Shown here: piece by piece, positions 8,626 to 17,090 of the stretch
Position numbering within the stretch: the first letter of the stretch is position 1
Layout of the letters: each line of letters starts with the position of its first letter
Assembly: GCF_029714405.1 (NCBI RefSeq)
Contig: NZ_CP121650.1
Location: 5,709,001-5,773,000, forward strand
DNA length: 64,000 nucleotides
From: Bradyrhizobium sp. CB82
Lineage (GTDB): Bacteria; Pseudomonadota; Alphaproteobacteria; Rhizobiales; Xanthobacteraceae
Direction of reading: 5' to 3'
Notes under the pieces: generated by a model
Told to the model about the DNA's origin: nothing
The model's input: only the letters and a program-made list of their open reading frames with translations
Database searches by the model: none
Position numbers and translations under genes: made by a program

Positions 8626-9309
8626 ATGTTTGTGCGCATCACGACTGATCCGCTGCCCCGCCCCCATTCACTTAGCGACCTCGGAATGACAAGCGATTCA
8701 AATCCGCTGGTCAGTTTAAACGAATTTACCTACAAGAAAGGCAATGAAATCTACGGCGAGAAAGAGCCGGCCGAGTACATCTATCAGGTCAAATCCGGCG
8801 CGGTGCGAAGCTACAAGCTGCTGTCGGACGGACGCCGTCAGATCGGCGCCTTTCACCTCGCCGGCGATGTCTTCGGGCTGGAGAACGGCAGCTCCCATCG
8901 CTTCACCGCGGAAGCCGTCATCGACACCACCGTCCGCCTGATCAAGCGGCAGAGCCTGGAGACCGTGGCCGAGAGCGATGTCGTGGTAGCCAAGAACCTA
9001 CTCCGCATGACCACGACCAATTTACAGCATGCGGAAGATCATATGCTGCTGCTCGGCCGCAAGACGTCGCTGGAGCGGGTCGCCGCCTTCCTGATCGAGA
9101 TGGATACGCGGCTAACTGCCGCAGGCGTCCTGGCGTTGCCGATGTCGCGGCGCGATATCGCCGACTATCTCGGACTGACGCTGGAGACCGTCTCGCGCGC
9201 CATATCGCATCTGCACGGGCTTGGCATCCTCGGCTTCGTCGGCAACACCCAGCGCCAGATCGTTCTCCTGGACCGCCAGCAACTCGCTAGCCTCGATCTT
9301 CAGAACTGA
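8626..9309 (+). CDS. FixK-type Crp/Fnr transcription regulator
   Basis: A 227-residue Crp/Fnr protein with an N-terminal cyclic-nucleotide-like beta-roll (about residues 25-135), a dimerisation helix and a C-terminal winged helix. The recognition helix LTLETVSRAISHL carries the E-x-x-S-R pattern used by FNR/FixK proteins to read TTGA half-sites, matching the boxes nearby. The N-terminal FNR cysteine cluster is absent, so it is FixK-like rather than an oxygen-sensing FNR. GAGGAG lies 6 bases before the ATG at 8626. Its 3' end overlaps the convergent ion-channel gene by 23 bases. Confidence 0.9.
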   Translation: MFVRITTDPLPRPHSLSDLGMTSDSNPLVSLNEFTYKKGNEIYGEKEPAEYIYQVKSGAVRSYKLLSDGRRQIGAFHLAGDVFGLENGSSHRFTAEAVIDTTVRLIKRQSLETVAESDVVVAKNLLRMTTTNLQHAEDHMLLLGRKTSLERVAAFLIEMDTRLTAAGVLALPMSRRDIADYLGLTLETVSRAISHLHGLGILGFVGNTQRQIVLLDRQQLASLDLQN

Positions 9310-9745
9310 AACCTTTGGCCTTGAGCGCCGCGAGGTGCTCCAGGGTCTTGCGCAGCACCTCGAACAGGACGGCGGTCGACCAGCCGAAAAGCAGGATGCC
9401 GTTCATCGCGGTCATCGGGCCGACCAGCCGCCATTGCGGAACCGGGGTGATGTCGCCATAGCCGAGCGTGGTGTAGTTGACGAAGGCGAAATAGAGCAGC
9501 TCGCTGCCAGCTGGCGCCGCGCCGACCAACCGGTAAGCGAGCGCCCAGACGAGAATCTCGAGCGTGTGGGCCACCATCAGGGCGGCCGCCGTCGCCACCA
9601 TCACGGCCATCAGATGCGATCGCGGCCGCGCCGTGTGCCGTAGCCCCGCCGCGCGTGCGATGCCGATGGCGGCGACGGTCACGAGCGCGTGAATCATGAT
9701 GTTGACGAGGCTGATGACGGTGCCGACCAGGAATTGAAGCGCCAT
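9287..9745 (-). CDS. Two-TM potassium-channel-like protein
   Basis: A 152-residue membrane protein with about four hydrophobic stretches. The pore loop is NYTTLGYGDITP, the K+ selectivity-filter signature, between the last two helices (Ion_trans_2 type). No RCK/TrkA-N regulatory domain follows. The tandem ATGs at 9748 and 9745 follow GGGACAGG; I chose 9745 for spacing. A TTG at 9766 is less likely. It appears to be the last gene of the hydrolase-hydrolase-phasin operon. Confidence 0.85.
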   Translation of the reverse strand: MALQFLVGTVISLVNIMIHALVTVAAIGIARAAGLRHTARPRSHLMAVMVATAAALMVAHTLEILVWALAYRLVGAAPAGSELLYFAFVNYTTLGYGDITPVPQWRLVGPMTAMNGILLFGWSTAVLFEVLRKTLEHLAALKAKGFSSEDRG

Positions 9746-9804
9746 CATCCTGTCCCGTTTCGGCAAGTGGCGGAGGGTCCGGCCTCCGCCGCAAGAGACT
9801 TCAT

Positions 9805-10152
9805 CTATGCCTTCGGGAACATGCCGCTCGCCGCCTTCATCGCGGACTCGCCCATGTTCCTGGCCTGGTCGGTCAGCGAGCGCATCTGGTCCTGGAAGAA
9901 CTCGGACTGGATCTTGAGTGCGTCCTGCATATCCTTGGCCTGGATGAGCTTGTCGCCGAGATCGAACGTCGCGTTGACGTTGCGCTGCATATGATCGCAG
10001 AACTCCTTGGCCTGGCTCGCGATCGGCAGCGGCGAGGAGCTCAGGCCTTTCTCCAGCAGCTCAAAATATTCTGCATTGGCCTTGCGCAGACGTCCGAGCG
10101 CTTCGCCCAGCATCGTGCGGAATTTCTCGGCGGACGGATTGATCTCAGCCAT
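9805..10152 (-). CDS. Phasin family protein
   Basis: A 115-residue, mostly helical protein without Cys or signal peptide, matching the size and amphipathic character of Phasin_2 proteins that coat polyhydroxyalkanoate (PHA) granules. The central segment with Asn-Val-Asn-Ala-Thr-Phe, plus the Gln/Met-rich tail (QDQMRSLTDQARNMGE), is typical. GGGAGCAG precedes the ATG. It sits 26 bases downstream of a hydrolase gene and upstream of the ion channel on the same strand. With the DUF3141 gene near 21 kb, it points to PHA metabolism. Confidence 0.88.
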   Translation of the reverse strand: MAEINPSAEKFRTMLGEALGRLRKANAEYFELLEKGLSSSPLPIASQAKEFCDHMQRNVNATFDLGDKLIQAKDMQDALKIQSEFFQDQMRSLTDQARNMGESAMKAASGMFPKA

Positions 10153-10178
10153 GGCTCTGCTCCCGTGCTCGTTTCCAA

Positions 10179-11042
10179 TTATGCGGCAAGTCCCCCAAAC
10201 CAGGCGCCGAAATAGCCGGCGTACAGGGCCGGCAGCTCGAGATTCATCGAATGCCCGACGCGGGGCACCACGACCAGCCGGCAGTCCGGCATCGCCTCGG
10301 CCATGGCGCGCAGGTCGGCGGTCGGAATCCAGCCGTCCCATTCGCCCCACAGCACCAGATGCGGATGCCGGATCTCGCCCATGCGTCGCTCCAGCTCCCG
10401 GCTCTCCTTTTCCCGGGTCAGATTGACGGGCGTCCCGATCCAGATGCCTTCGGAGACGCCAAAGGTCTGCTCGACGATGCGGTCGAACAGCGCCTTGATT
10501 TCCTCTACGCCGTCGCGGAATCGGGGAACTTCGTTTGGCGCCATGCTCTCCGGCACGAACAGCGAGGAGGCAGCGGTCGCCATCACCGTCCGCGTCAGCT
10601 CCTTGCTCGCCATCATCGCGCGGAAAAGCCCGATCTGATCGGCATTGAAGGCCATGCCGAGCGGCGTTACCGGATCGAGCGCGAACACGCGTCCGAAGCG
10701 TTGCGGCTGCATCAGGAGCATGCGCGCGGCGATGATGCCGCCGGTCGAATGCGTGGCGAGGTGGCAATAGCCGACGCCCAGCGCATCGAGCGCCGCCAGC
10801 ATGTCCCGCGCATGCTGCTGCATCGAGTAGTTCGAATAATCGGCCGCAGGTTTCGGCCGGTCGCTGTCGCCGCAGCCACGCCAGTCGATGCCGATCACGC
10901 GCAGGCCAGAGGGAAACATCGGCGCGGCGAGCTCGATCCAGTCCTTGCTGGCGAGATTGCCGTGGATGAAGACGACGGTGAGGTTGCCTTCTCCCCATTC
11001 TCGCCAGCTCAACTGAACCTCTCCCGCCTGCACCCTTGGCAT
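10179..11042 (-). CDS. Alpha/beta hydrolase
   Basis: A 287-residue cytosolic alpha/beta hydrolase. Visible elements are the oxyanion motif IHGNL, the nucleophile elbow THSTGG (Ser in place within a G/T-H-S-x-G pattern), a late acid in GEWDGWIP, and the catalytic His in GHSMNLE. No signal peptide. The substrate is unknown; PHA depolymerase- or esterase-like activity is only suggested by the adjacent phasin gene. The tandem hydrolase gene is 8 bases upstream, so they are co-transcribed. Confidence 0.85.
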   Translation of the reverse strand: MPRVQAGEVQLSWREWGEGNLTVVFIHGNLASKDWIELAAPMFPSGLRVIGIDWRGCGDSDRPKPAADYSNYSMQQHARDMLAALDALGVGYCHLATHSTGGIIAARMLLMQPQRFGRVFALDPVTPLGMAFNADQIGLFRAMMASKELTRTVMATAASSLFVPESMAPNEVPRFRDGVEEIKALFDRIVEQTFGVSEGIWIGTPVNLTREKESRELERRMGEIRHPHLVLWGEWDGWIPTADLRAMAEAMPDCRLVVVPRVGHSMNLELPALYAGYFGAWFGGLAA

Positions 11043-11050
11043 GAGCGGCC

Positions 11051-13558
11051 CTATTTGTTCAGGCCGGCCGTCGGCGCAGCACCTGCCGGGGTCGGCGCCA
11101 CCGGCAGGGCCGATACCACGGCCCCCTTGATCATGCGATCGGTGCCGAGCGGCGACGAGGTGTCGACCGTTCCCTTGGTCACGAAGTCGACGACGTCAGC
11201 AGAATATTCCACCGGGTTGTCCGTGTGGATGAAGTGCCCGGTCTCCGGATAGATCTTGAGCATCGGCCGGTTGCCGGCGTTGGTCATCCGCGTCATGAAC
11301 GGCGTGATGACGTCGCGTCCCAGATCCGTCAGCCCGTTGAAGGCAGGCGTCGGAATGAAGGGCTCCTTGTCGCCAAACGCGAGGAAGATCGGCGCCTTGA
11401 TCTGGGTGAGCCGCTCGTAGAGGTTCTTCGGGTCATCCTGCTGGAGCTCAGAGCCGATCGTGTAGATGTCGTAGATGAAGACGTTGCACCATTGCTCGAG
11501 CTCCTTGGGATTGCCCTTGGTCAGCCCGACGCGCTGCTCGGTATGGAAGCGGGCATATTCGCTGTCGCTGAAGAAATACCCGCTCTTGGCCGCGGACACC
11601 GCGCCGGTGTTCGGATCACGCTTCTTGAAATAGAAGAAGTCGCGGATGTTCTGCTCATCGCGCGCCTTCTCCGCGGCCAGAATACCGGTCTGGTCCCAGG
11701 TCGCCTTCCACTTGTCGAAGTCGTGGTCGAAGGCCTGATCGAACAGGCGGGCCTTCTTGTCCTTGGCGATGGTGATGTCGCGCGGATATTCCTCGAGGCC
11801 GGACGGCGCCTCTAGCGCGAGCCCCTGCACCGCATCCGGCCAGGTCAGGGCGTAGCCCATGACGAACTGACCGCCGAGCGAATGGCCGAGATAATAGGCC
11901 TTCTTGACGCCGAGCTGGTTGACGACGAGGTCGTAGATGACCTCGCGCATGTCCTGCATGGTGCGGGCTGGGCTCTTGTCGAGGTTACCAGGGCCGGACA
12001 TGCCATAATGCGGCAGGTCGGGCACGATCACGCGCAAGCCGCTGCGCAAGGCATACTGCATGACGTTACCGTAGTGCCCGCCGAACGCGCCCTTGCCATG
12101 GATGATGACGAGAACCTTCGGATCCTTGGCGGCGCCGGCATATTCATCCATGTAGCCGATCTGCCAGGCGTTGCCGCTCTTGTCCTTGGCGTTGGCGAAC
12201 TTGACCGGGTAGGGATAGGTCACGAACTCCTTCCAGAAGGATTTCTTGAGATCGATATTCTCGGCGACACCCGGCACGCGATAGTTCTTGTCGACGAACT
12301 GTTGCGCACGATCGAGGCTCGCGACGTCGTCCATGAAGGCGACGAACTTCGGATCGTTCTTGCGGTTGTTGATGAGCGGGAAGACGCCATAATGGGCAAC
12401 CGGGCTTTCCTCGGCGATGAGGTCTGCGCCGGGCACACGATCGACCGCCTTCTGGGCGAGCTTGAAGTTCAGCCAGAGGTCATTGGTGATGTGCATCACC
12501 AGCGTGCGCGCCTGGATACGGCCGAGATCGGCATTGATGTTGTGCTTTTCCCCGACCCGGTTGCGCCAGACGAGATCGACGGCATCATAGAGCTTGGCGC
12601 GGTTGGTGACGTTCAACCCAGCCTTCGCATTTGGCGGATCCCAGTAGAAGATCTCGGGCTGGACCGCGGTGAAATTCTGCGTCGTGCGATAGCCAAAGTC
12701 GTACCCGGTCATTCCAAGGATGGACCAGCCGAACGCAACGCCCGGCACCGGATGCTCCTCCTTGGGCAGCTTGTAGTAATCGCCGTGCGTGGATTGCCAC
12801 ACGGGGTCGGACTCGATCGCGGCCGTCATCATCTGGAAGGTCCAGTTGCCGACGGGGTCGCCGGCATCGGACTGCGTGGTGCCGCCGATCGGCATGATCG
12901 CGCTGACATATTCCGGATGCATCACGCCCCAGACATAGGTCTGCGTGCCGCCCATGGAGACGCCGGTGACGAGCGCCACGCGCGCGACCTTCAGATGATC
13001 GCGCAGCAGGCGGTAGTTCGCCTGCACCATGTCGAAGTAGCTGTATTGCGGGAATTTCACGCCTAGTCCGTCGGATGGCTTGCTGGCGCCCCAGGTGCCG
13101 AGCGGATCGACCATGATGACGAAATAGCGATCGGTGTCGATCGGCCGGCCCGGCCCGATGATGGGCACGCCGCCTGACAGGGCAGCCCCGTTGACCCACT
13201 GCTCGAACATGTCGGTGGAGTCGCCCGAATAGTAGGAGTTGATGACCACGGCGTTGGTGATCTCGTCATTGGCATTGCGCCGCGCCTTGCCGACGGCGAT
13301 GTACGAGGCGCGCAGCTTGCCGGCGCCGAGCGATTCCAGCGTCACGCCGCCCTCGCCGCCATTCTCCCATTTCGATGGATCGGACAGATCGTATTTGCCG
13401 CCGAGGCGGAAGTTGGCGATCTCGTAGGTCTTCTTCAGCCCATCATGCTGCATCTGCGACGAGCGGCGGGTGAAGGGTTGCGCGACAGCGAGCGCTGTGC
13501 CGACCAGCAACAGGATCAGGCTGACGAAGCAACGTTTGAGGACGTCTCTCCCGGTCAT
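11051..13558 (-). CDS. Exported tandem alpha/beta hydrolase (two catalytic domains, 835 aa)
   Basis: This unusually long hydrolase has a signal peptide (cut near AVAQ) and two alpha/beta-hydrolase folds. The N-terminal half resembles homoserine O-acetyltransferase-type proteins, with the nucleophile Ser201 in GVSMGG. The C-terminal half (about residues 480-800) has an IIHGKG oxyanion strand, Ser560 in GHSLGG and a His in ETGHFIH. Both active sites look intact. AGGAGG precedes the ATG. A FixK-type box lies 60 bases upstream, shared with the divergent hydrolase. The C-terminus is Pro/Ala-rich. Function unknown; a periplasmic esterase is inferred. Confidence 0.85.
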   Translation of the reverse strand: MTGRDVLKRCFVSLILLLVGTALAVAQPFTRRSSQMQHDGLKKTYEIANFRLGGKYDLSDPSKWENGGEGGVTLESLGAGKLRASYIAVGKARRNANDEITNAVVINSYYSGDSTDMFEQWVNGAALSGGVPIIGPGRPIDTDRYFVIMVDPLGTWGASKPSDGLGVKFPQYSYFDMVQANYRLLRDHLKVARVALVTGVSMGGTQTYVWGVMHPEYVSAIMPIGGTTQSDAGDPVGNWTFQMMTAAIESDPVWQSTHGDYYKLPKEEHPVPGVAFGWSILGMTGYDFGYRTTQNFTAVQPEIFYWDPPNAKAGLNVTNRAKLYDAVDLVWRNRVGEKHNINADLGRIQARTLVMHITNDLWLNFKLAQKAVDRVPGADLIAEESPVAHYGVFPLINNRKNDPKFVAFMDDVASLDRAQQFVDKNYRVPGVAENIDLKKSFWKEFVTYPYPVKFANAKDKSGNAWQIGYMDEYAGAAKDPKVLVIIHGKGAFGGHYGNVMQYALRSGLRVIVPDLPHYGMSGPGNLDKSPARTMQDMREVIYDLVVNQLGVKKAYYLGHSLGGQFVMGYALTWPDAVQGLALEAPSGLEEYPRDITIAKDKKARLFDQAFDHDFDKWKATWDQTGILAAEKARDEQNIRDFFYFKKRDPNTGAVSAAKSGYFFSDSEYARFHTEQRVGLTKGNPKELEQWCNVFIYDIYTIGSELQQDDPKNLYERLTQIKAPIFLAFGDKEPFIPTPAFNGLTDLGRDVITPFMTRMTNAGNRPMLKIYPETGHFIHTDNPVEYSADVVDFVTKGTVDTSSPLGTDRMIKGAVVSALPVAPTPAGAAPTAGLNK

Positions 13559-13617
13559 GGCGGATTCCTCCTGGCGGTGTTTTGCGAAAACGCTAGAGAT
13601 CGTTGCTCGGAGAAGCT

Positions 13618-13631
13618 TTGATTTAGCTCAA
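13618..13631. promoter_or_regulatory. FNR/FixK-type box in a divergent promoter
   Basis: TTGATTTAGCTCAA is one base off the palindrome. It lies almost exactly midway between divergent starts: 59 bases to the ATG at 13558 and 60 bases to the ATG at 13692. One dimer could therefore serve both directions. Confidence 0.7.
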
Positions 13632-13691
13632 TGGAATCTCCGACCAGAGATTGAACATCGCAGCCGTCAGAAACGGCAGCCGGTCGTCGCA

Positions 13692-14618
13692 ATGCCCTTC
13701 CTCAATCACGGCTCATACCGGATACGCTATGAGCTCGAAGGGCCGCCGGACGCCCCCGCCTATGTCCTGGTGAATGGCCTCACGCAATATGCCGAGCTCT
13801 GGGGCGCCTATCGCGAGGCTCTGGTCGCGCGGCATTTCCGCGTCGCGACCTTCGATCTGCTCGGCCAGGGCGGCTCAGACAAGCCGGCCCTGTACATCAA
13901 TCAGGACGACCAGGTTACCGCGCTTCATCGCCTGATCGGCCAGCTTGGCGATGGACCGATCTTCCTCAGCGGCATCAGCTTCGGCGGAGTCATTGCACTG
14001 CGCTACGCGATTGAGCACGGCAAGCGGCTGTCCGGCCTGGTGCCGATGAGCTGCTTTGCGGAGCTCACCCCACAACTGCTCCTGATCGGCAACGCCTTGC
14101 GCACCGGCCTGATCCTGGGCGGCACCGGCTATCTTCAGGATCTGCTGCTGCCGATGAACCTGTCGGACCAGTGGCTGAAGCCGCTCCTGGACAAGCTCGA
14201 CAGCGTCAAGCGGCAGGGCTGGCTCGTCAATGACGTCTACGCGCTCCAGAACCTGATGGAGTCCTTTCTCGACTTCCAGCCGCTGACGCCGAAGCTCTCG
14301 TCGATTACAGTCCCGACCATGATTCTCAATGGCGAGTTCGACTTTCTGACGCCGCGCGCACTGCACGAAACCCTGCGGCTCGAAATCCCCAACAACTCGC
14401 TGGTGATCATCCCGCGGGCCTATCATGCCTTCACGCTCGAGAAGGGCGCCCTCACCGCCGATCTGCTGGCGCGCTTCGCCCAAGACGTGCTCGCCGGACG
14501 CTGGCAGGGCAACAAGGCGGTCTTGGTCGCACCGGAAGAGCCCGGTGGCGAGCTCACGCCGTTTCCGGCAGGCTACGACCATCTGCGTGCGATTCCCGTG
14601 CTGAGGACGCCGACATGA
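13692..14618 (+). CDS. Alpha/beta hydrolase
   Basis: A 308-residue soluble alpha/beta hydrolase with VLVNGL near the oxyanion position, the nucleophile elbow SGISFGG, a conserved acid in NGEFDFLTP, and the active-site His in RAYHAFTLE. The frame is open back to 13470, but that would run into the divergent gene. The ATG at 13692 fits the FixK box, though its ribosome site is weak. The next gene starts inside the stop codon (ATGA), so the pair is translationally coupled. Substrate unknown. Confidence 0.85.
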   Translation: MPFLNHGSYRIRYELEGPPDAPAYVLVNGLTQYAELWGAYREALVARHFRVATFDLLGQGGSDKPALYINQDDQVTALHRLIGQLGDGPIFLSGISFGGVIALRYAIEHGKRLSGLVPMSCFAELTPQLLLIGNALRTGLILGGTGYLQDLLLPMNLSDQWLKPLLDKLDSVKRQGWLVNDVYALQNLMESFLDFQPLTPKLSSITVPTMILNGEFDFLTPRALHETLRLEIPNNSLVIIPRAYHAFTLEKGALTADLLARFAQDVLAGRWQGNKAVLVAPEEPGGELTPFPAGYDHLRAIPVLRTPT

Positions 14619-15229
14619 GTGAATTCTTCGGTCCACTCGATGCCGATGGCCGCGTGCCACCACACCAGCAGACGCGCGTCGCCGCGTTTCTCATGTCGGC
14701 CCACGGGGCGCTGGCGCGACAGTTCGCGTATACCTTGCCCGCAACGCTCGACTCCGCCTGGCAGACCGAGCTGAACGCGCAGTTTTACCGCGAGACCGAA
14801 CTCGTGTCGCTGTTGCTGCGCGCGACCAGTTGGGTGCCGGATCCGGGCCTGGGCTATATGGCCGTGACCTGGGAAAGCGCGTGGTATCCGGTGCCGATCC
14901 ATGAGATCTCGGACTGGCACCTGGCGGTGGCGGCCGGACTTGCAGCGCTCGCCCATGCCGTGCACGCCGGCATCCGGCCGGCGGCGCTCTTGCCGGTGGA
15001 AGCAAATCCCGAGGATCCCTTTGTGATGGCGCTGCGCCGCATCGAGTTCGAAAGCGGCCGTCTGCTTCAGGCGCAAATCCTGCTCTTGAAGGGCTCCAGC
15101 CTCGTTCCCTATCGCGATGCCGTCAACCCGGCCCTCGAACGGCGTCACGCCGAGGTGCGTAAGCTGTGGCGCGACATGCTGCAAAGCGTCGGCATCGCCG
15201 TCGGCGATTCAAATGATGAAAAGCCTTGA
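14615..15229 (+). CDS. Conserved hypothetical protein (204 aa)
   Basis: I do not recognise a family. The protein is soluble, Ala/Leu/Trp-rich and without signal peptide or membrane segment; there is a possible helical bundle in the middle (WHLAVAAGLAALAHAVHAG). It starts in the ATGA overlap with the preceding hydrolase gene, so it probably works with or is balanced against that enzyme. The FixK box for the CoA-transferase operon overlaps its last codons' neighbourhood at 15226-15239. Confidence 0.75.
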   Translation: MSEFFGPLDADGRVPPHQQTRVAAFLMSAHGALARQFAYTLPATLDSAWQTELNAQFYRETELVSLLLRATSWVPDPGLGYMAVTWESAWYPVPIHEISDWHLAVAAGLAALAHAVHAGIRPAALLPVEANPEDPFVMALRRIEFESGRLLQAQILLLKGSSLVPYRDAVNPALERRHAEVRKLWRDMLQSVGIAVGDSNDEKP

Positions 15230-15239
15230 TGCAAATCAA
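15226..15239. promoter_or_regulatory. FNR/FixK box upstream of the CoA-transferase operon
   Basis: TTGATGCAAATCAA is a perfect TTGAT-N4-ATCAA palindrome. It begins at the stop codon of the preceding gene and ends 67 bases before the ATG at 15307. Class II geometry predicts a start near 15274. Confidence 0.8.
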
Positions 15240-15306
15240 GGGAGGGCGATGACAGAAGGCAAACATCCGCTCGCTGCTGTCCTCGCGTTTCATCGGAGTT
15301 GCCGCC

Positions 15307-15954
15307 ATGAAGGCCGTTTCCGTCGAAGAAGCCGTTGCAATGATCCCGGCGGGCGCGAGCGTCATGGTCGGCGGGTTCATGGGTGTCGGAACACCGGAGC
15401 GCCTGCTCGATGAAGTCGTCCGGCAGCAGAAGGGTAGGCTTTCGCTCATCTGCAATGACGCAGCCACGCCCGGCAAAGGCGTCGGCAAGCTGTTCGATGC
15501 CGCGCTGGTATCGCGTCTCACCGCAACCCACATCGGCCTCAATCCGAAGGCGCAGCAGCAGATGCTGGCGGACCAGATCGCCGTCGATCTCATTCCGCAA
15601 GGCACGTTCGTCGAGCGCATTCGCGCGGGCGGATGCGGTCTCGGCGGCGTTCTGACCCCGACCGGCGTCGGCACGCTGGTCGCCGAAGGCAAGCGACAGA
15701 TCGAGGTCGACGGCAAGCCGTTCCTGCTCGAGACCGCGCTGCGGGCGCAGTTCGCGCTGGTCCATGCCTTTCTCGCCGACTATCTCGGCAACCTCGCCTA
15801 CGCCCTGACCTCCCGCAACTTCAATCCCGTGATGGCGATGGCCGCCGACACCGTCATCGTCACGGCGGACAACATCGTGCCGGTCGGCGTCATCGCGCCC
15901 GATCACGTCGTGACGCCGGCGCCGCTCGTCGATTTCCTCATCACCAACGGGTGA
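15307..15954 (+). CDS. 3-oxoacid CoA-transferase subunit A
   Basis: A 215-residue family I CoA-transferase alpha subunit (AtoD/ScoA type). It shows the CoA-binding Gly-rich motif VMVGGFMGVGTPE near residue 20, plus GTFVERIRAGGCGLGG and later NFNPVMAMAADTVI, all usual in the family. It pairs with the beta subunit 4 bases downstream. The enzyme moves CoA between acyl-CoA and a free acid (for example acetoacetate, butyrate or acetate). The FixK box upstream suggests use at low oxygen, possibly to recover PHA-derived acetoacetate or handle fermentation acids. Confidence 0.92.
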   Translation: MKAVSVEEAVAMIPAGASVMVGGFMGVGTPERLLDEVVRQQKGRLSLICNDAATPGKGVGKLFDAALVSRLTATHIGLNPKAQQQMLADQIAVDLIPQGTFVERIRAGGCGLGGVLTPTGVGTLVAEGKRQIEVDGKPFLLETALRAQFALVHAFLADYLGNLAYALTSRNFNPVMAMAADTVIVTADNIVPVGVIAPDHVVTPAPLVDFLITNG

Positions 15955-15958
15955 GATC

Positions 15959-16609
15959 ATGGATGCACAGACCATCATCGCCCGGCGCGTCGCCAAGGAG
16001 CTCAGGAGCGGCGACCTCGTCAATCTCGGCATCGGCATTCCGACGCTGGTCGCGAACTTCGTTCCGCCCGATCTGAAGGTGTTCTTTCAATCGGAGAACG
16101 GCCTCATCGGCACCGGGCCGATCCCGGAGCAAGGCATGGCTCATCCGACGCTGACGGATGCCGGCGGTCGCCCGATCAGCGCCCTGCCCGGCGCCGCCAC
16201 CTTCGACAGCGCGATGTCGTTCGGGCTGATCCGCGGCGGCCATGTCGACGTCACCGTGCTCGGCGGCCTCCAGGTCGATGCGCACGGCCACCTCGCCAAC
16301 TGGATGATCCCCGGCAAGATGGTGCCGGGCATGGGCGGGGCGATGGATCTCGTCAGCGGCGCCAAGCGCGTCATCGTCGCCATGCAGCACGCGGCCAAGG
16401 GCAAGTCGAAGATCGTCGCCAAGTGCACACTGCCGCTGACCTCGGCGCGGCCGGTGAGCCTGGTCGTTACCGACATGGCCGTGATCGGCTTTCCCGACGG
16501 CAAGGCGACGCTGCTCGAGACCGCGCCGGGCGTCAGTATCGGCGAGATCATGGCCGTCACGGACGCCGAGCTGACCGTTCCCGACGACGTGCCGGAAATG
16601 AAGATCTGA
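15959..16609 (+). CDS. 3-oxoacid CoA-transferase subunit B
   Basis: A 216-residue beta subunit (AtoA/ScoB type). The catalytic Glu is in SENGLIGTG (near residue 46), where the family forms the glutamyl-CoA thioester. NLGIGIPTLVANF near the N-terminus and GGHVDVTVLGGLQVD are also characteristic. It follows subunit A by 4 bases and is followed by the MaoC-like gene after 12 bases, so all three form one operon. Confidence 0.93.
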   Translation: MDAQTIIARRVAKELRSGDLVNLGIGIPTLVANFVPPDLKVFFQSENGLIGTGPIPEQGMAHPTLTDAGGRPISALPGAATFDSAMSFGLIRGGHVDVTVLGGLQVDAHGHLANWMIPGKMVPGMGGAMDLVSGAKRVIVAMQHAAKGKSKIVAKCTLPLTSARPVSLVVTDMAVIGFPDGKATLLETAPGVSIGEIMAVTDAELTVPDDVPEMKI

Positions 16610-16621
16610 CGAGGCCGGGCC

Positions 16622-17080
16622 ATGCGGATATTCAGCGATTTCAAAGAGATCAAATCCGCGGTCGGCACCGAGATCGGCGCCAGCGACTGGATCGAGATCA
16701 CCCAGGACCGCATCAACCAGTTCGCCGAGGCGACTTGCGACGAGCAGTGGATCCATGTCGACCAGGAGCGCGCGAGCAAGGAGATGCCGGGCGGCAAGAC
16801 CATCGCGCACGGGCTGTTGTCGCTGGCGCTCGCCCCGCTCTTCATCCGCTCTGTGATCGGCCTGAAGGGCCTGCGCAACACGCTCAACTACGGTGCAGAC
16901 CGGATACGCTATCTGGCTCCGGTCCCGGCCGGCTCAAAGCTGCGCGGCCGCGTCACGGTCGCCGAAGCCGAGGACGTGCCGCCGGACGGCCTGCGCGTGA
17001 ACTATCATCTCGTCATCGAGATCGAAGGTGGCAAGAAGCCCGCCTGCGTCGCCGAGCTGATCGCCCTGCACTACCGCTAA
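16622..17080 (+). CDS. MaoC-like (R)-specific enoyl-CoA hydratase/dehydratase
   Basis: A 152-residue hot-dog-fold hydratase. The catalytic Asp/His pair is seen in ATCDEQWIHVD (hydratase motif), followed by the conserved GGKTIAHGLLSLAL. Single-domain MaoC/PhaJ proteins turn trans-2-enoyl-CoA into (R)-3-hydroxyacyl-CoA, the PHA monomer form. Next to a CoA-transferase and opposite an operon with FabI and a PHA-synthase-like gene, a role in shuttling acyl-CoA to or from PHA is plausible but inferred. Confidence 0.88.
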   Translation: MRIFSDFKEIKSAVGTEIGASDWIEITQDRINQFAEATCDEQWIHVDQERASKEMPGGKTIAHGLLSLALAPLFIRSVIGLKGLRNTLNYGADRIRYLAPVPAGSKLRGRVTVAEAEDVPPDGLRVNYHLVIEIEGGKKPACVAELIALHYR

Positions 17081-17090
17081 GCGGCAAGCC

